A stretch of DNA of 7,060 nucleotides from contig ONPH01000024.1 in assembly GCA_900319655.1 (NCBI GenBank), positions 1 through 7,060 of the forward strand, in the 5' to 3' direction. The notes beneath the pieces are model-generated. The model had not been told where the DNA came from and did no database searches. It worked only from the letters and a program-made list of their open reading frames with translations. A program made the translations under genes and the position numbers. Origin of the DNA: an uncultured Eubacteriales bacterium. GTDB lineage: Bacteria; Bacillota; Clostridia; Oscillospirales; Acutalibacteraceae. Each line of letters begins with the position of its first letter. Positions within the stretch are counted from its first letter, which is position 1. This document shows positions 5,868 through 7,060 of this stretch, one piece after another.

Positions 5868-6190
5868 ATGGGAATGTTAAACAGCGTTACCGCGATGATT
5901 GACCGCTACGGCAACAGCGTTACCGTAAAAAACGGCGGAATAAATGTTAAAACGCCCCCCTCGGCGGATACGACAACGAAAAGTACCTCTACATCGGCAA
6001 GCCGTCCGTCGCGCTGGGCGAGGATGCTACCGTTGTGGAGTGCGCAGGGGAGAGCTACGTCGTCAAAAGAGCCGAGCTCTACCGCGTCAGCGATACCCCT
6101 GTATATGTCTGGGCAATTTTGGCTCGCAGCAACGGGCGGATGGAGGATGAGTATGATTCGGATAAATCGACATTTGGATATGATTATTAA
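5868..6190 (+). CDS. Head-closure protein (SPP1 gp16-like), interrupted by a frameshift
   Basis: The protein that plugs the portal-adaptor complex and joins it to the tail appears in two frames. From ATG 5868 the first 31 codons read MGMLNSVTAMIDRYGNSVTV and on to NVKTPP. The matching continuation, GGYDNEKYLYIGKPSVALGE, then VVKRAELYRV and TPVYVWAILARS, lies in the -1 frame and ends at TAA 6188-6190. The switch falls at or near six consecutive C residues (5955-5960); rejoined there, the product is 107 residues. Read without a shift, the frame runs through protein-unlike sequence and fuses with the next gene. The order N-terminal helix, then YLYIG, then YVWAI is what I expect of small head-completion proteins, but about 15-20 residues usually found between may be missing. 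Sequencing or assembly error, true mutation and recoding are all possible. Confidence 0.6.
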
Positions 6191-6593
6191 CAGCCTTAAA
6201 GGCTGCGCGGAGCTCGAAAGCATCTGCTTTGTCAGGGGCTATACAAATCAGCGGATTGAAAGCCCCGTAAGCGGCTTTACCGCGGCGGTGATTTTGCTTG
6301 AAACCAAGCTCAGGGAGAGCTACCTCGGCGGCGATATCGACGCGGATATCAAGGGCGGAATATATTGCGCCGAGGCTGAAATCAGGCTCTACGCTCCGAG
6401 GAACGAAAACGGCAGCGGACTGTCGCACCTCGCGGCGGTACTGCTTGACAGGCTAAAGGACGTTAAGGCAAATTGCGCTCTTAGCGGCTTTAGCGCAGGG
6501 CAGATTGAGTTTGACGCAAATCTGAACGCGGTTTTCCGCAGGATAGGTTTTGAGCTTGAGCTGCCGGTTTTGCAGGAGGCAGGGGATGAGTAA
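6153..6593 (+). CDS. Probable tail terminator / tail completion protein
   Basis: A 146-residue alpha/beta protein beginning MIRINRHLDMIINSLKGC. Tail terminators form a hexameric ring that stops tail-tube growth and docks to the head. Supporting features are the N-terminal helix, central strands (AAVILLETKL, then AEAEIRLYAP), a long helix at about 95-108 (SHLAAVLLDRLKD), and a final strand pair where FDANLNAVFRRIGFELEL resembles the C-terminal strand of this fold, plus position between head closure and tail tube. I chose ATG 6153 because GGAGG (6142-6146) is 6 bases upstream. ATG 6147 directly abuts that site. The start lies 38 bases inside the preceding reading frame. The frame also extends upstream to 5850, but that part belongs to the head-closure gene. 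Confidence 0.6.
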   Translation: MIRINRHLDMIINSLKGCAELESICFVRGYTNQRIESPVSGFTAAVILLETKLRESYLGGDIDADIKGGIYCAEAEIRLYAPRNENGSGLSHLAAVLLDRLKDVKANCALSGFSAGQIEFDANLNAVFRRIGFELELPVLQEAGDE

Positions 6594-6954
6594 GCTTAAG
6601 TTTGTTCACGGCGACGGCGTGAGCGTGAAAATCAACGGCAGAGCAGTCGGCGGAATACTCTCGGCGGAATGCGGCGTTAAAAATAATTTGATGAAAATTC
6701 AGGAGTTTTTGACCGTCAAACCCGTGTATTTTGAGGAATCGCCCGAATACACGCTCGTCATAAAGTCGCGGTACGATTTGTCCGACTTGCCGAACGGCGA
6801 GCAGCTCAGCAGCGTTTCGTTTGAATACGGCGGACGGAAAATCACCTACTCGGGCTGTGCGGTCGGGAGCACCTCGGCGCGTATGCTGCCGGGAAAACTT
6901 ACGGAATACAGCGCGGTTTTAAGCGCTTCGGACAGGAGTGTTGAATATGTATGA
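6586..6954 (+). CDS. Probable tail tube or tube-like tail protein
   Basis: A 122-residue, beta-rich protein. The N-terminus carries KFVHGDGVSVKINGRAVGGI, then an ECGVKNNLMKIQEFLTVKPV segment, and later VSFEYGGRKITYSGCAVGS and a closing EYSAVLSASDR strand. This order (loop, strand, EFL-x-x-KPV, then a YSGC-type strand) resembles short tail-tube-type beta barrels of contractile and siphovirus tails, so I favour a tube or minor tube-like role. ATG 6586 has AGGAGG (6574-6579) at 6 bases and overlaps the previous stop by 8 bases. A minor structural protein is the main alternative. Whether a sheath gene exists cannot be seen here. Confidence 0.45.
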   Translation: MSKLKFVHGDGVSVKINGRAVGGILSAECGVKNNLMKIQEFLTVKPVYFEESPEYTLVIKSRYDLSDLPNGEQLSSVSFEYGGRKITYSGCAVGSTSARMLPGKLTEYSAVLSASDRSVEYV

Positions 6955-7060
6955 GGAATATTTTGATTTAACGCGCGGCGGCGCGGTTCAGGATACCGAG
7001 GAGCTCAGCGAACAGCTCGAGCTCGAAAGCCTGCGCTACAGCCGCCGCCTCAGCGAGGAA
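6947..7060 (+). CDS. Unidentified tail-region protein, 5' end only
   Basis: The frame from ATG 6947 stays open to the right edge (38 codons). AGGAG (6934-6938) lies 8 bases upstream and the start overlaps the previous stop by 8 bases, so a real gene is likely. The visible N-terminus, MYEEYFDLTRGGAVQDTEEL, is followed by a glutamate-rich, probably helical stretch. I do not recognise a family. Its position suggests a tail or baseplate component. Confidence 0.6.
   Translation, partial: MYEEYFDLTRGGAVQDTEELSEQLELESLRYSRRLSEE

Noticed and set aside
5955..5960. Programmed -1 frameshifting at the C6 run
   Set aside because: The heptamer in the reading frame (G CCC CCC) does not fit the X XXY YYZ slippery pattern, and I see only a tiny downstream stem (CGGC-AA-GCCG). 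Known phage recoding is in tail chaperone genes, not head-closure genes. Not excluded, but less likely than an indel.

Overview
This window is the start of the late (virion assembly) module of a tailed double-stranded DNA phage or prophage, all on the + strand. The proteins, strong GGAGG-type ribosome binding sites, TTG and GTG starts and moderately GC-rich coding DNA suggest a Firmicutes host, most likely a gut-type clostridium (Oscillospiraceae/Ruminococcus-like). The host is inferred from protein style only. No integrase, lysogeny gene, tRNA or host gene is present, so the sequence cannot show whether this is a prophage or a free phage.

Layout. Positions 1-306 carry no convincing gene. They begin with a cluster of short hairpins (about 1-97), followed by a very AT-rich stretch (about 118-300) with two adjacent hairpins. 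Then come the terminase small subunit (307-771, apparently starting at a rare ATT codon), terminase large subunit (764-2008), portal (2019-3161), a prohead protease fused to a scaffold (3154-4134) with an internal start giving a free scaffold (3787-4134), a probable capsid decoration protein (4147-4482), the HK97-fold major capsid protein (4495-5499), a head-tail connector (5513-5863), a head-closure protein broken by a frameshift (5868-6190), a probable tail terminator (6153-6593), a probable tail-tube-like protein (6586-6954), and the first 38 codons of another gene (6947-7060).

How the genes work together. The terminase pair recognises, cuts and pumps DNA through the portal into a procapsid. 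The procapsid is built from the major capsid protein on the scaffold, matured by the protease and probably stabilised by the decoration protein. The connector, head-closure and terminator proteins then seal the head and join it to the tail, whose genes begin at the right edge. The genes overlap or are separated by at most 13 bases, so one polycistronic transcript with translational coupling is likely.

The core is a conventional morphogenesis module and I see no wholly new system. The points most worth a second look are the frameshift in the head-closure gene at a run of six C residues (possibly with a small deletion), the likely ATT start of the small terminase, the nested scaffold start, the Cys/His cluster inserted in the protease, and the structured leader upstream of the terminase.
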